Source: Albifimbria verrucaria
Taxonomy: Eukaryota > Ascomycota > Sordariomycetes > Hypocreales > Stachybotryaceae
DNA length: 64,000 bases
Reading direction: 5' to 3'
NCBI GenBank assembly: GCA_020081605.1
Contig: JAHREC010000062.1
Span: 868,001-932,000, forward strand
The position numbers were made by a program, and so were the translations under genes. Positions 35,310-45,720 of the stretch are shown here, piece by piece. Below the pieces are notes generated by a model. It was not told where the DNA came from, did no database searches, and saw only the letters and a program-made list of their open reading frames with translations. Every line of letters begins with the position of its first letter. Within the stretch, counting starts at the first letter, position 1.

Positions 35310-37425
35310 TTATCTTCTTTCAAGGCCACTGGGAACATGTCCACCTGGATGTAATGGATCTGTACCTAGGGCGAGACGTTGTTGGTTCCAGTTTCGGACA
35401 TCAAAGAGCCGCTCCGTAGAATATTCGTGGCTCGGCAGGAATTCGCAGTGCCAATGGCCATTCCCTCCAGAAGTTTCGGCTACAATAAAGACTTTGACGC
35501 GAAAATCCTGAGAATCCAAGTTTGTGACAAGACGTGCTAGCTCATTGCACATGTGGTCGATTTTCGTCTCACAGCAGTCCAACCGATCGATAACAAGGTA
35601 GACTGTTTGTAGGTCTCTCAGATCCATCAACACTTCAATCAGAACGTCAACTAGGACCTGCTCTCGCGTTGTGTCACTAGCCTTCTCGTACAAACTGACA
35701 AGATGTGCTTCTTTGTCTCTAAGCACTTCCGGTCGCCATCGAAGGGCCTGGCTGATGAGAGATGAGAGTAACGCTCCTCCCGAGACGTGGTTATTCTGAA
35801 ACTCCGGATGGCAGGAAAAGAACGCCACTTTATGGTTCTGGTTGCAAAGATGCTCGGTGAGATGAACGGCGGCTGGTGAGAGCCAGCTGTGTGTGTAATT
35901 CTTGAATCTCCTACCCTCCGGTGCGGTTGAACCACTTAGGAAGAGGAGTGCTGACTGGGGATGATCCATCCACTTTTTGTACTCGCACAGCTCCTTCAAG
36001 GTTGTCTCATGCAATTGTGAATACGCCGTGTGTGCTGAAGGGAAAGGGAGGTGGTGATCGGCTAGGAAAACATCACAGAGCAACTTTTTGACCGGCTTCC
36101 AATCGGTTCCTAACAATTTCGGATCCACCTGCAATGTTAGTACGTCCTAGAAGGTAGCTCCATGATATCGAGGGTATGGGAAATTCCAACATACCCCAAG
36201 ACGCTTTTGAAAGGCCGCGAGCCTCCTCTTGTCCTCTTGAATATCGCGTCTCTCGGCCTCTTTCATTAGGCGAATCACAATACTCTGAAGATCATCGTTC
36301 GCTATGAGTAGTCTTTGGCGTTCTTCTTCTGCCCGCTTGGCTTTCTCTAAGAGTGTTTGGTTGTCTGCAAGCTGTCTTTTGGCCTTCTCTTCCAATGCTA
36401 GAACCGTACTTTCTATCGTTCGAGAATTCTCATGTAGCCTCATCATGGCTTCGGCATTGATTTCTGCTAGTATCTTGTGCAGGGACACGGCATAATCCTG
36501 AAAATCGGCACTAGCTAACGGGTTTATGGCGAGGTATGTGCGATCTGTTTCCAGGCGGCTTATTAGCATAGGGACTCATCAAAAGCTGCGTCTTTTATCA
36601 CATGGAAGCTACTAGCTACCGCAGGGGCTCATACACCAAAACCGAGTATAGTATTCCGCAGCTGCTCTGGAAAACTTCAGAATGTCGTGATATGCATCAG
36701 CGACTAGAGAGCGCATTCCATCATTTGGGTAGATTATCTTCCAGGTTTCAAGTCTCGGAAGACACTTTCTGATATCCAGTAGATGTTGAGTGACGTGGTC
36801 GTCGTTTTGCGTTTTGTTTACGGCGACCTGCGGCCCAAAGCATTTACAAGAGTCAGACGTTTATACAACCAAAACTCAACACTGAACAGCTTATTGACAC
36901 TCACAAATAGCAATATAGATAAGGTCTGATAACCGACCGTTCCAAATGGCACCGCTGCTGATGCAATTGTCTCCAACAGACCGTTGAACGCACCTACAAA
37001 TTGTGCAAATCCACTCAAGAAATGTTGGGTTTGGCTGGCCGCACGCCGGCCGCCCCTGAGACGCGCTATTCGATAAGCATCCTCGGTTTTTTCTGCATCT
37101 TCCACTGCCTGAATGGCTTGTTCGTTCGGTAGGACCAATGGGTTCTCAATTTCCAAGCGCTGCCTGGCCAATTCAGCTGCTATCCTGGTCTCCAACTCAT
37201 CCTTGGAATTCGCAAGATATATGTCTTGCTTTCCGGACTTAAGTGCGCGTCTAATTCTTCTCTTGAATTTTTCATGCTCCTTTTGTACTTCTTTGGCGCT
37301 CTTTCCGACTTGACTGAGTCATGTTCAATTAGCCTTGGAGGGACGCTTGGTCAAATCGCAACATGTCTTCCTCCAAAAACACACCTCTCGTTCTCGAACC
37401 ATTTCTTGGAACTCTCTGCGGCCAT
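35310..37425 (-). CDS. DUF7708-type NTPase-like incompatibility protein lacking Walker A
   Basis: Five exons from ATG 37425 (MAAESSKKWFENE): 37385-37425, 36905-37313, 36635-36827, 36195-36574, 35310-36128; introns of 60-77 bases, the last with a perfect TACTAAC branch site. Domains: basic N-terminus; DUF7708-like helical region (HFLSGFAQFVGAFNGLLETI ... LLFVAVNK); a coiled coil (about 36200-36500 bp; EEKAKRQLADNQTLLEKAKR); then a NACHT-like core. Where GxGKS/T is expected the sequence reads LFLSGSTAPEGRRF, so Walker A is missing, while a Walker-B-like VYLVIDRLD remains. The protein of about 635 residues stops soon after the NTPase core and has no repeat domain. No frame breaks. Probably a signalling or regulatory partner rather than an active ATPase. 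Confidence 0.7.
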
Positions 37426-37998
37426 GTTAAGCGAATTCAATGGCGTCCTAGGAGATTGACTTGCAGTCACACGAGCATGTTCAAAAAGTGGAAGCTCAAG
37501 GACATGGAGGGTGGCGAGACAATTCTATGGTGAGGCTCACAAGACCACGACCTTCCGTTACTCCGTTGCAGTCATCCGACAGGATGATCCCAGGCAGACC
37601 GTGCTTATTTTAACTCACTGATAAGGCTCTGGCTGAAATGCACAATGTAAAGGCTCGAGCCAGTTCCTGCCCAAAGCGATTCCTGTCAGCAGCCATTGGC
37701 AAGGATTCCTGATTACTCTTCTATCATTTATAAGCGGCATATGCTATAGAAATGCGCCATGTCGTAGCATCTCACACACCATTTCTCGCTTAAGCTGCAT
37801 GCGAGAACTCCACTTTGCAGCGGCGGCCTGCTTGATGTGTCACATGCGGAGTATAACTACCGGGAGACTTATAATAGTTGAGCCGCATGCTGTAGATCAG
37901 TACTGTGGCTCGCCGCCCCTAGCCCATCGCCTTCGAATCTTGACACGAAGCAGTCATTTCTATCTGCCACACAGTTCTGGCCACAGCAAAGAGTTCAA
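37426..37998. other. divergent promoter region
   Basis: Shared upstream region of the DUF7708-type gene (minus) and the AAA ATPase (plus), about 570 bases. No other feature seen. Confidence 0.5.
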
Positions 37999-40573
37999 AT
38001 GGACTTGCCAGATACCAGAGTAAGTTTGTTTTTCGTGGAGATACCAGAGGACAATATCTTACAGCATATCAATACAGAACAACCTAGCGTCGAAGGAGGC
38101 GGAACTGCAACAGAGATACATAAGTTTGCTCGAGGCCCGCGTCGGACAGCTTGAGCTTGTCGTGAAGGCAGAGGCAGCCAAGACATCCGATTCCACAGAT
38201 GAAGTCGCCGAAGCAAACAAGTCGGAAAATGAAAAGGTGATAATAGCATATCTTATGGTATATGGGCTTGCTACTGACAGTTTGAAGAAGGATGACAAGA
38301 ACGCAAAGGGGAAGGTTGACGGGAAAGATGGCGGTCGTTACCGTAACATCTTGAGAAAATGGGACAAAAGCACTGGCGCACATGTCGATGAACCCATTGA
38401 TGCGAACTTCTTCCTCAAGCAGCAAAGCAAGGATGTAGCCTTCACCTTCAAACGAGTTTATGATCCCCAGACGGGCGACAAGGGCGCATACAGTGAGCTG
38501 GACGTCGAAGACCCTGCGCTCATCCGCGTCCTGAAGACAGAAATCGGCAAGTATCCTGGAGTAAACTTCGAGAGTGATATTGTCACCATAATCGGACCAT
38601 TCGCACCTCTGGTTCACAATTGGGACAAGTTGAAAGCTCGAACCACGGTAGAAACCGGTTCGCAGGAGACGAAAGATTTGGTGTGCCTACTTGAGCGGAT
38701 TGAGACGGCTCCAGAACTACGGGATTACTTCAAAATACGCACCTCCAACTTGGCAGCCAAAGTGGTGACATTTGATACCCTCTGGACTGTGTTTGCGCCT
38801 GGCACATTGGTAGTTGCGCGGCTGTTCCAAAACGAGGAGCAGATATTCAAAGTCGAGGACTCCCCATTCCCTGGCCCAACTGGGCTCCTAGGTCTCATAA
38901 GATGTGGGTCTGGTCATGGGACTATGATGGCAAGAAGATGCTGAAGGTTCAGTATTGCTTGAAATTCGAGCGATTCAGAGGCACGAAACCCATCACGGAA
39001 CTGCCATACTATCCCATTGAGTACCACGGTGCATCGCAGAAGCTCAAGGATGATTCGAGGCAGCGGGCCTCTCAGTTCATCAAGGCAACCATTAGATGCC
39101 TGAAGGGTGCTGACCAAATGTTCAAGTATAAGGGTGTGGCATACGCCGTACCGAGAAACCTCCTCTTGGACAAAGAAGAGTCATCAAGCTTAGTGAGTAG
39201 ACTTATATGGATGAATGTGTGGTGAATCGGCATAAAAGCTGAAACTGTAGTCGTCAGGACAACGATGGCACGCGAATGGAACAAGAAAATGAGGATGAAG
39301 AAACACTGCAGCCGAAACTTATCGACGTGAGTAGAACAGCTAACCAAGATTGGGCGGTGGCTGACACATCTCAAAGATCGAAGGCGAGATAATCGTGGAC
39401 CCAGAGGCTTTCATTCAAAATGGTATGTTTCCCATTTCTTCTAAGACTCAGAACTAAGCCGTGTTCAGGAACTGGCAAACCTCCCTTGGAGAGATATACT
39501 CGCCAGATATGATTTATGTGGACGAGCTCCAGTCGAGCACTGAAGGCTATTTGGAACTTGGGGAGCGGATCAGTAAGCTTGACCTCGATGCTGAGTTGGA
39601 TCCCGATGACGATAACTATTTCATCTTTCCTCCTCGTGTCCTTGGTTATGCAACCCGCGAAAAGGTTTGGGGCCAGTTCAACACCAATTCCATGAGCGAT
39701 CGACCCGATAAGATGCCAGACAAGTTCGACAAGGATCTCCAGCTGGACGACAAGTACAAGACGCTGATTAAGGCGCTCGTTCAATCGCACGAGCTCACGG
39801 CGAGCAAGTCTGGGCAGCAGATTGAAGACGTTGTCCAAGGAAAGGGCAAGGGTTTGGTTCTGCTGCTCCACGGCCCGCCCGGTGTGGGTAAGACGCTGAC
39901 CGCCGAGACTATTGCCCAAGCCACGGCAAAACCTCTCCTTGTGGTGAGTGTTGCAGAGATCGGCCTCGATGCATCGCGTGCGGAGCGGAACCTCGAGAAG
40001 CTATTCAAGCTGGCCACCAAGTGGGAAGCTGTCTTGCTTGTTGACGAGGCAGATGTTTTCCTTGAGACGAGAGGATCGTCATCCAGTGCCTCTCGAAACG
40101 CATTGGTTTCTGTGCTTTTACGAGTACTGGAGTACTATCGCGGCATCATCATCTTAACGACGAACCGAATCAAGTCCATCGATGTGGCCGTAATCTCTCG
40201 TATCCACCTGGCCATCCGCTACAGCGAGCTTTCCGACAAGCAGATGCACAAGATCTTCAAGTTCTTCCTCGATCAACTCGAAAAGAGGGAGCCGAGCTGT
40301 ATCGCCAATCGCCAGGAGATTGACATCTTCATCGAGTCGTACGGACACCACTATAACCTCAACGGACGACAGATCCGCAACGTCGTGTCAGCAGCTCTGG
40401 CGGTTGCGCGTCACCAAGCGCTGGAGAGCGTGAGCGGGAGGCCGAGGGGTGACGGCCGACTGACTTCCATGCACTTGAAGGAGGTTTGCGAGATGACAAG
40501 GGATTTCCAGGAGCAACTCAAGGATAACACAAGAATGCAGAGGTACAACAACGAGGTCATGGGACCGTACTAG
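37999..40573 (+). CDS. AAA ATPase with N-terminal DUF7025-like domain, two frame breaks
   Basis: ATG 37999 starts a 21-base exon (MDLPDTR), then exons 38078-39192, 39258-39326, 39377-39422 and 39469-40573, with introns of 46-65 bases. The N-terminal 450 residues (coiled coil, then a DUF7025-like region such as FAPGTLVVARLFQNEEQIF and KMWVWSWDYDGK) precede an AAA module with Walker A GPPGVGKT, Walker B AVLLVDEADVFLE, a sensor-1 region GIIILTTNR and an arginine-containing stretch DVAVISRIH. Breaks at GG 38891-38892 and CCC 39483-39485 are each cured by one added base. This architecture is common in Pezizomycotina, with a mostly unknown role; it is distantly related to FtsH/Bcs1-like remodelers. 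It sits head-to-head with the DUF7708-type gene. Confidence 0.8.
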
Positions 40574-41039
40574 AGGAAGCTTGTCAGGATTAAGACTAAT
40601 ACAGGCCTTGGCGATTTATTCCGGTAGGGTCTAGTTCGAGAAACCAGTAGTCGAATAATATAGCCAGATAAGTAGTCAATTCCCTATAATTAGCCAATCA
40701 ATGCTCCGTCTCCATTGCTTTTGTTCTTTTATCATTCTGTTGTCGATCCAACCGACTTTGTAGAGCGCTGGGAATGAGGTAGATTGGAGGAGCTACCGGA
40801 AAGTGTCAAAAGATAGTGTCTTAGGCTTGACAATGATAGCATCTTGTTAACAATCATGCAGCCTCAGTGTTTCAGGGTGATGTCAAAGCTTTGGAGGACA
40901 ATAGAATTAAGATAGGTGACGAAAATGGCAAGCAGCACCAGAGTCCTGAGGCCATGTAAGTCTTCGACCTCTGTAATCCAATTACCTTCCCATACCTCAT
41001 CGGCGCGCCCAATGCTAACCGGATTGGCCTTCAAATAGA

Positions 41040-41500
41040 CCAAAGCTTTCCGAGTGGGTTAATAAACTGGAAGGGTTTAAGTCGTTTTTGCAAAATACCC
41101 ATTTCGATAAAAAGAAATATTCAAGATTACTCTTCTGGATGATGGGTGTAGGATCCAGGCGTCAGATGGTACACAAAGAGGCCAATTCTTCCGGCTAGAT
41201 AATGAAGAATTCTTTGTCGGACCTCGCAGTCATGGCACCTAAGTGACAAACTACATCCGCCACGTTTGCCCTAGGGCTGAGCTCTACATGGTGCAGCTGG
41301 ACGATTCGCGTCTAGGCGAGAACCGGAAGTTCACAATCTTATCATGCCACCAGGTAAGTGCCTGAGCACTCAATCACACTCCTATTCCCAGTGTTAATTG
41401 AAGCGCTAATCACTTTATGTATCCGTAGGCGCTACAGTGGGTCTTGGACATGATAATAGATATTATCTCAATGAGTTGGACGTTCGAGGGAAACCTCGGA
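41040..41500 (+). pseudogene. subtilisin-like peptidase S8 relic
   Basis: In one frame: WVNKLEGFKSFLQ, then KITLLDDG (catalytic Asp region), then about 30 codons later SHGT (catalytic His) directly followed by a TAA stop, then VTNYIRHVCPRAELYMVQLDD, an intron donor GTAAGT at about 41355 and, after the acceptor at about 41428, ALQWVLDMIIDIISMSWTFE. This is the order seen in peptidase S8 domains of fungal NLR-like proteins. No catalytic Ser region could be found downstream, and the frame ends soon after, so this is a fragment. A C-to-T change (CAA to TAA) could explain the stop. Confidence 0.6.
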
Positions 41501-42283
41501 TAGGAGACGACAAGCACGAGATAATTTACATCGGCTTAATCAATGGTGTGGTTCATTTCAGAGAGTTTCTACCTTTTAGGGCGTTGCTAGATAAGAGCTC
41601 CACCATGAAAATGCAACGGGTCCTCCTCGATGGCATTCTCAAGACTGGTTCGGCCAGTATCCACTGTGAGACTTCTTAGAAAATATTCAAGACCTTACGC
41701 ATGGCCCGCACGTATGGGGAAATCAGGATTGTTTTTGCCATTCTGAACCGACAACAACCCGACCACAGGAGCAGGAAACGTGCCTTCGTTCAGCCGTACC
41801 ATACCTTTCGACACCAGTTCAGCGACCCATAAGAAGGGAAAATTAAGATCTTGTCGAGGATTGTGGGCGAAATATTGCCAGCAGGTAACCCCGGGCCTTC
41901 TATTTCTAAAGCGCCCACTGCAGCAAGGCCCCTACTTGCTAAAAGAGTTGGATTGGCAAAACACAAGGGTAATGTAAGAGAGCAGCGTTGTGTAGTGAGC
42001 TACCATACATTCAACAGTGGTAGGCCACAAAGACTACAAACTCAATGCCGAAAGTACCAAAAGCTCTGTTTATGTCTTGAATGAGCCTGTTTTAGTTATG
42101 TCCGTCCCCAAAACTCTGAGGATGCTAACAATATGAACAAGAAGATCCCAGTCGTAGCATTCGAGAAGCGTATACACTCGAAAGTGATGCTATACTGCAT
42201 TGTCGTCCTGGTAGAAGCTTGCAGCGAGACCTATACATGGGAAGCTTTGGAATCTCATCATATGGAGAAGCACATATATTTCT
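41501..42283. other. degenerate region between subtilisin relic and NLR
   Basis: Short frames only (for example 41437-41679 and 41780-41977). May include the ruined remainder of the subtilisin gene; I cannot align it with confidence. Confidence 0.35.
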
Positions 42284-45200
42284 TTATAATATTACTATGG
42301 GCCTCCGTGTACTCAACAAATCGATGACTTCTTCTATCCCGGCACTCTTAGCAATATCAACCATAGTACCACTATCCCAATAGCTCGGATCAATTCGAGC
42401 GCCTCTATTGAGAAGCAAGCTAATCGTTGTCCTGACGCATTTATCAGACGCCCAGTACAAGGGCGTACGACCTTGATGATCTTTGGCCTCAATATCAGCA
42501 CCCCTGTTAAGAAGTAGCTTGGTTACTTCAACACTTCCATCTGAAGCTGCCCAAGATAATGGAGTACGATCTTCATCGTCTTGAGCCTCAATATCGGCAC
42601 CCCTGTTAAGAAGTAGCGCGGTTACCTCAACACGTCCATGTGAAGCTGCCCAAGATAATGGAGTACGATCTTCATCATCTTTAGCCTCAATATCAGCACC
42701 CCTGTCAAGGAGTAGCTGAGTTACTTCGATATTTCCCTTTCAGCTGCATAAGATAATGAAGTACGGTCTTCAATATCTTTAGCCTCAATATCAGCACCAC
42801 CATTGAGAAGCAGCTCAGCAATCTGACCGTATCCCCAAAAGAAGCATAATGCAAAGGTGTTTTCCTGTTATCATTCTTTTTCTCAATCCCCTATCATTCT
42901 TGATTAGAAACTTAACGCTCGCCGTATGGCCCAGAAGTGACGCTATATGAAGATCTGTCTGATCAGGTTGGAAGATGATATGGCCTAGTACTCTTCTGGG
43001 CGCTTTTCGCCAAATCTTATGACTCATAGACCTGGAATCGTAGAGCTTTAAAGCTAAGGATAAGATTGCAGCATTGTCCCCAATGCAAGCTTCGCGGAAG
43101 TGATCCACCCAATACCAAGTAGAATGTTTCAAAAATTCATCGTCGTCAGTTAAGTAGCGCTCGCGATTATCTGCACTTTTTAAACCTTCGAAATTGGAGG
43201 ACAAATCGAGGTACAATACACAAAGCTCTGCAAGTACAGTATGTGCCTCGTGTGTAGTGATGGAATTTTGCCAGCACAGCATCGATGGAGGCTGTGAAAT
43301 CAGTGCTGAGTCCTTGAGTAAGAATTGGCGAGCGGTTTGATGAAGAAAATACAGCTTGCCATGATGTATGGATATGAATAATCCGCACCATGATCTAAGT
43401 CGTGATGTAAAAGACTTGTCGTCTTCTAAATCAAGATCGTGGATAGTCCGCAGATTAAAGTCAATACCCATAGCAATGTTCATCTCTGAAACAGTGATGG
43501 GTCTCATATAAGCCAGTATGATACTCAATGCTTTTCTGGCCATAGGATGTTCCGCTGACCTGTTGAGAATCTGTTCATATGCCTCATTGATGCTCTTAGG
43601 CAGTTTTGTGATGCTTATATCGATCCCGGTTTGTGTTTGCTTGAAGCCAGTTGACTCTAAATAATTGAAGACAAGATGAACCCATAGATAGGTTCGATTT
43701 GAGGTGCCCTGTAGTCGTTCCTCCAGATGGCTCTTGATGTTACCTGTTAATTGATGCTTTTCCGACAACCGGTTAACTCGGTGCTTGATAACACAGTTCA
43801 CCTCCTGGCTGATGATTTCTGAGTTCTCCTCCCCAGGTATATGAATATTTGGAAAGTCTGTGAACAGGCCACGAAACTTAGATATTATCTGCTCATAGGG
43901 ACGGCATGTTAACAAATACTTCAGCCGAATGTGCCGTGTTCCGTTGAGCTGAGTGTTCACATTTTTCAGTAGATTTGGGAATTCATGCTCTGCACATTCG
44001 TCAAGCGCATCAAGAACTATTGTTATCGAACCCGCTTCCGGATCGCTTGTAGCGCTTTCTAAGACTTTCCAAAGCGATTCTGTAGAATTGGTCAAACTGT
44101 GCCCGTCCTTGCTAAACTGGTTAATAGCATATTTGATCAGGGATGGTTTGTGAGAAAACAGTTGATGAAGCACTGCGCAAAGCGCTTGCCTAACAGTGTT
44201 CTGATCTTGGTCTTTAAAAAGAAATAACAAATTGTTTCGGATCTTCGAAGTCCCTCATCGATCAGGTACTTAGCCAATACAGACTTGCCACAACCTGGAT
44301 CTGCGGTGACCAGGAGAGGGCCATATGTTTGCTTCAGCCACTTTTGATAATCTCCATGCTCGAGGAACCATAGGCAAGTACCTGGAACTCTTTCCTCGAT
44401 ACGACATTTGTACCACTCATATGTGGCATCCTTTTCGTTAGTTGCAAGACGAAATAACTGATGGCACTTCTCTTCCTTTCCCGAAAATCTCGCTCTGTTG
44501 TGGTCTTTCTGGATCTGGAGTTGCTCTTTGCAATCTCTAAGTGCTCTTGTGCAATTTCGTGGAGGCCTAAGTCTCATCAATAAAAAGTTATGAAACTCGG
44601 GCGCTTGACATACCTTCAAGAATTTCTGATATTCTCCTCTCGGCTTCAACCTTATTCGGTGGTATTCGGCGAAGAAGATCCGCTGCGTACGCTGCAGCCG
44701 TCATCGCCGCATAACCTTTCCATTCATCATTCTTATGCGAATCAGAGTAATCGCAAATGCCGCGGATAACCAAGCATGGAAAATGGTTCATGAGACCGGC
44801 GGCTTCCGTTTCGAAACAAAGAACCCCCTTTTCTTTAACCAGTGCATCTCTAAGGACAGCATCCCTCATAAGTGTATTAGCCGATGCAATCAGCCCAAAA
44901 TGTATCGTCGGATTATCCTCATCTTCGCCCCGAACGGGACGATCCTTGAAGCATGACAGATCGTCGCCACAGTGTGTTGTACATTGGATATTGCTTCCCA
45001 GTGGATGAACAATTTTCGCCAAGTATAATCTATCAGTATTTAGTTCTGGTCGCTTGTAGTTCTTTTGCAGTCTCGGATATCTCTTGAGAACGGTATCGAT
45101 GGTCTTTTGAATCCGATGTCCTTCGATCTCATATTCAGCAATAAGACCACTGACTGCAGTTCTTAGTAAAGCGGGTGGTTGATTTAGATATGCTGTCTCC

Positions 45201-45720
45201 TTAAACCCCTGACCTTGGATAGCTTTTCCGAAGTCATACTGGCAGACACTACCCTTTCCTGCACGTGATACACCAACTACAACATCTCCTAAGCGGATAT
45301 CGTGGCCCGGCCCAGGTGCTCCGCCGCCAACACCGACCATTAAGCCAATTCTTATATTAGGGAAAGTGTGTAACATATCTCTTGCGACGCTTGCTGCAGA
45401 GGATACTCCATATTCGCCTAGGGGAGCGCGGCAATAACTACATTATGCTTGCCAATCATGCCCAGTATGTAATTGTTATTGTCGTGGGTTGAAACCTGGT
45501 CAGGTTCTTCATGTCTCTCATCGAGAAAGCATTTAGCAGCAACGTATTCTGTGGTTATTGCACAAATCCAGCCGACGGTGTAGTCCTTGTTGGTTCTTCG
45601 CGTAGTAGAATGCCCAATAGGCGACCCAGTACTGTAGGATGCTAGTTTGAGCTTCTTCTTCTCATTAGGGACGGGAGCAGCGTCTTGGCTGCTTGTCCCA
45701 GGCCAGGATCTCTTCTCCAT
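42284..45720 (-). CDS. NOD-like receptor: nucleoside phosphorylase-like + NACHT + ankyrin repeats, with frame breaks
   Basis: ATG 45720 (MEKRSWPGT). Exon 1 44614-45720, intron 44567-44613 (GTATGT...CTTAG), exon 2 42284-44566. The N-domain is PNP_UDP-like: [62 protein letters not shown]. Then NACHT: Walker [14 protein letters not shown], Walker [21 protein letters not shown], and a winged-helix/GLSNEAY-like segment ([18 protein letters not shown] ... [15 protein letters not shown]). The C-terminus (42284-42890) has about five ankyrin repeats with the unit [20 protein letters not shown]. Breaks at 45421-45424, 44527-44529, 44216-44220, 42888-42891, 42837-42840 and 42738-42740 are each cured by one missing homopolymer base. 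Total about 1130 residues. Family knowledge: such fungal NLRs trigger heterokaryon incompatibility or other immune-like cell death. Confidence 0.8.
42330..42860 (-). repeat. ankyrin-coding tandem repeats (99-bp units)
   Basis: Successive 33-codon units on the minus strand encode near-identical ankyrins; the two central units differ at only a few codons at variable positions (SHGR versus SDGS; TALLLN versus TKLLLN). The end units are more diverged. Confidence 0.8.
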
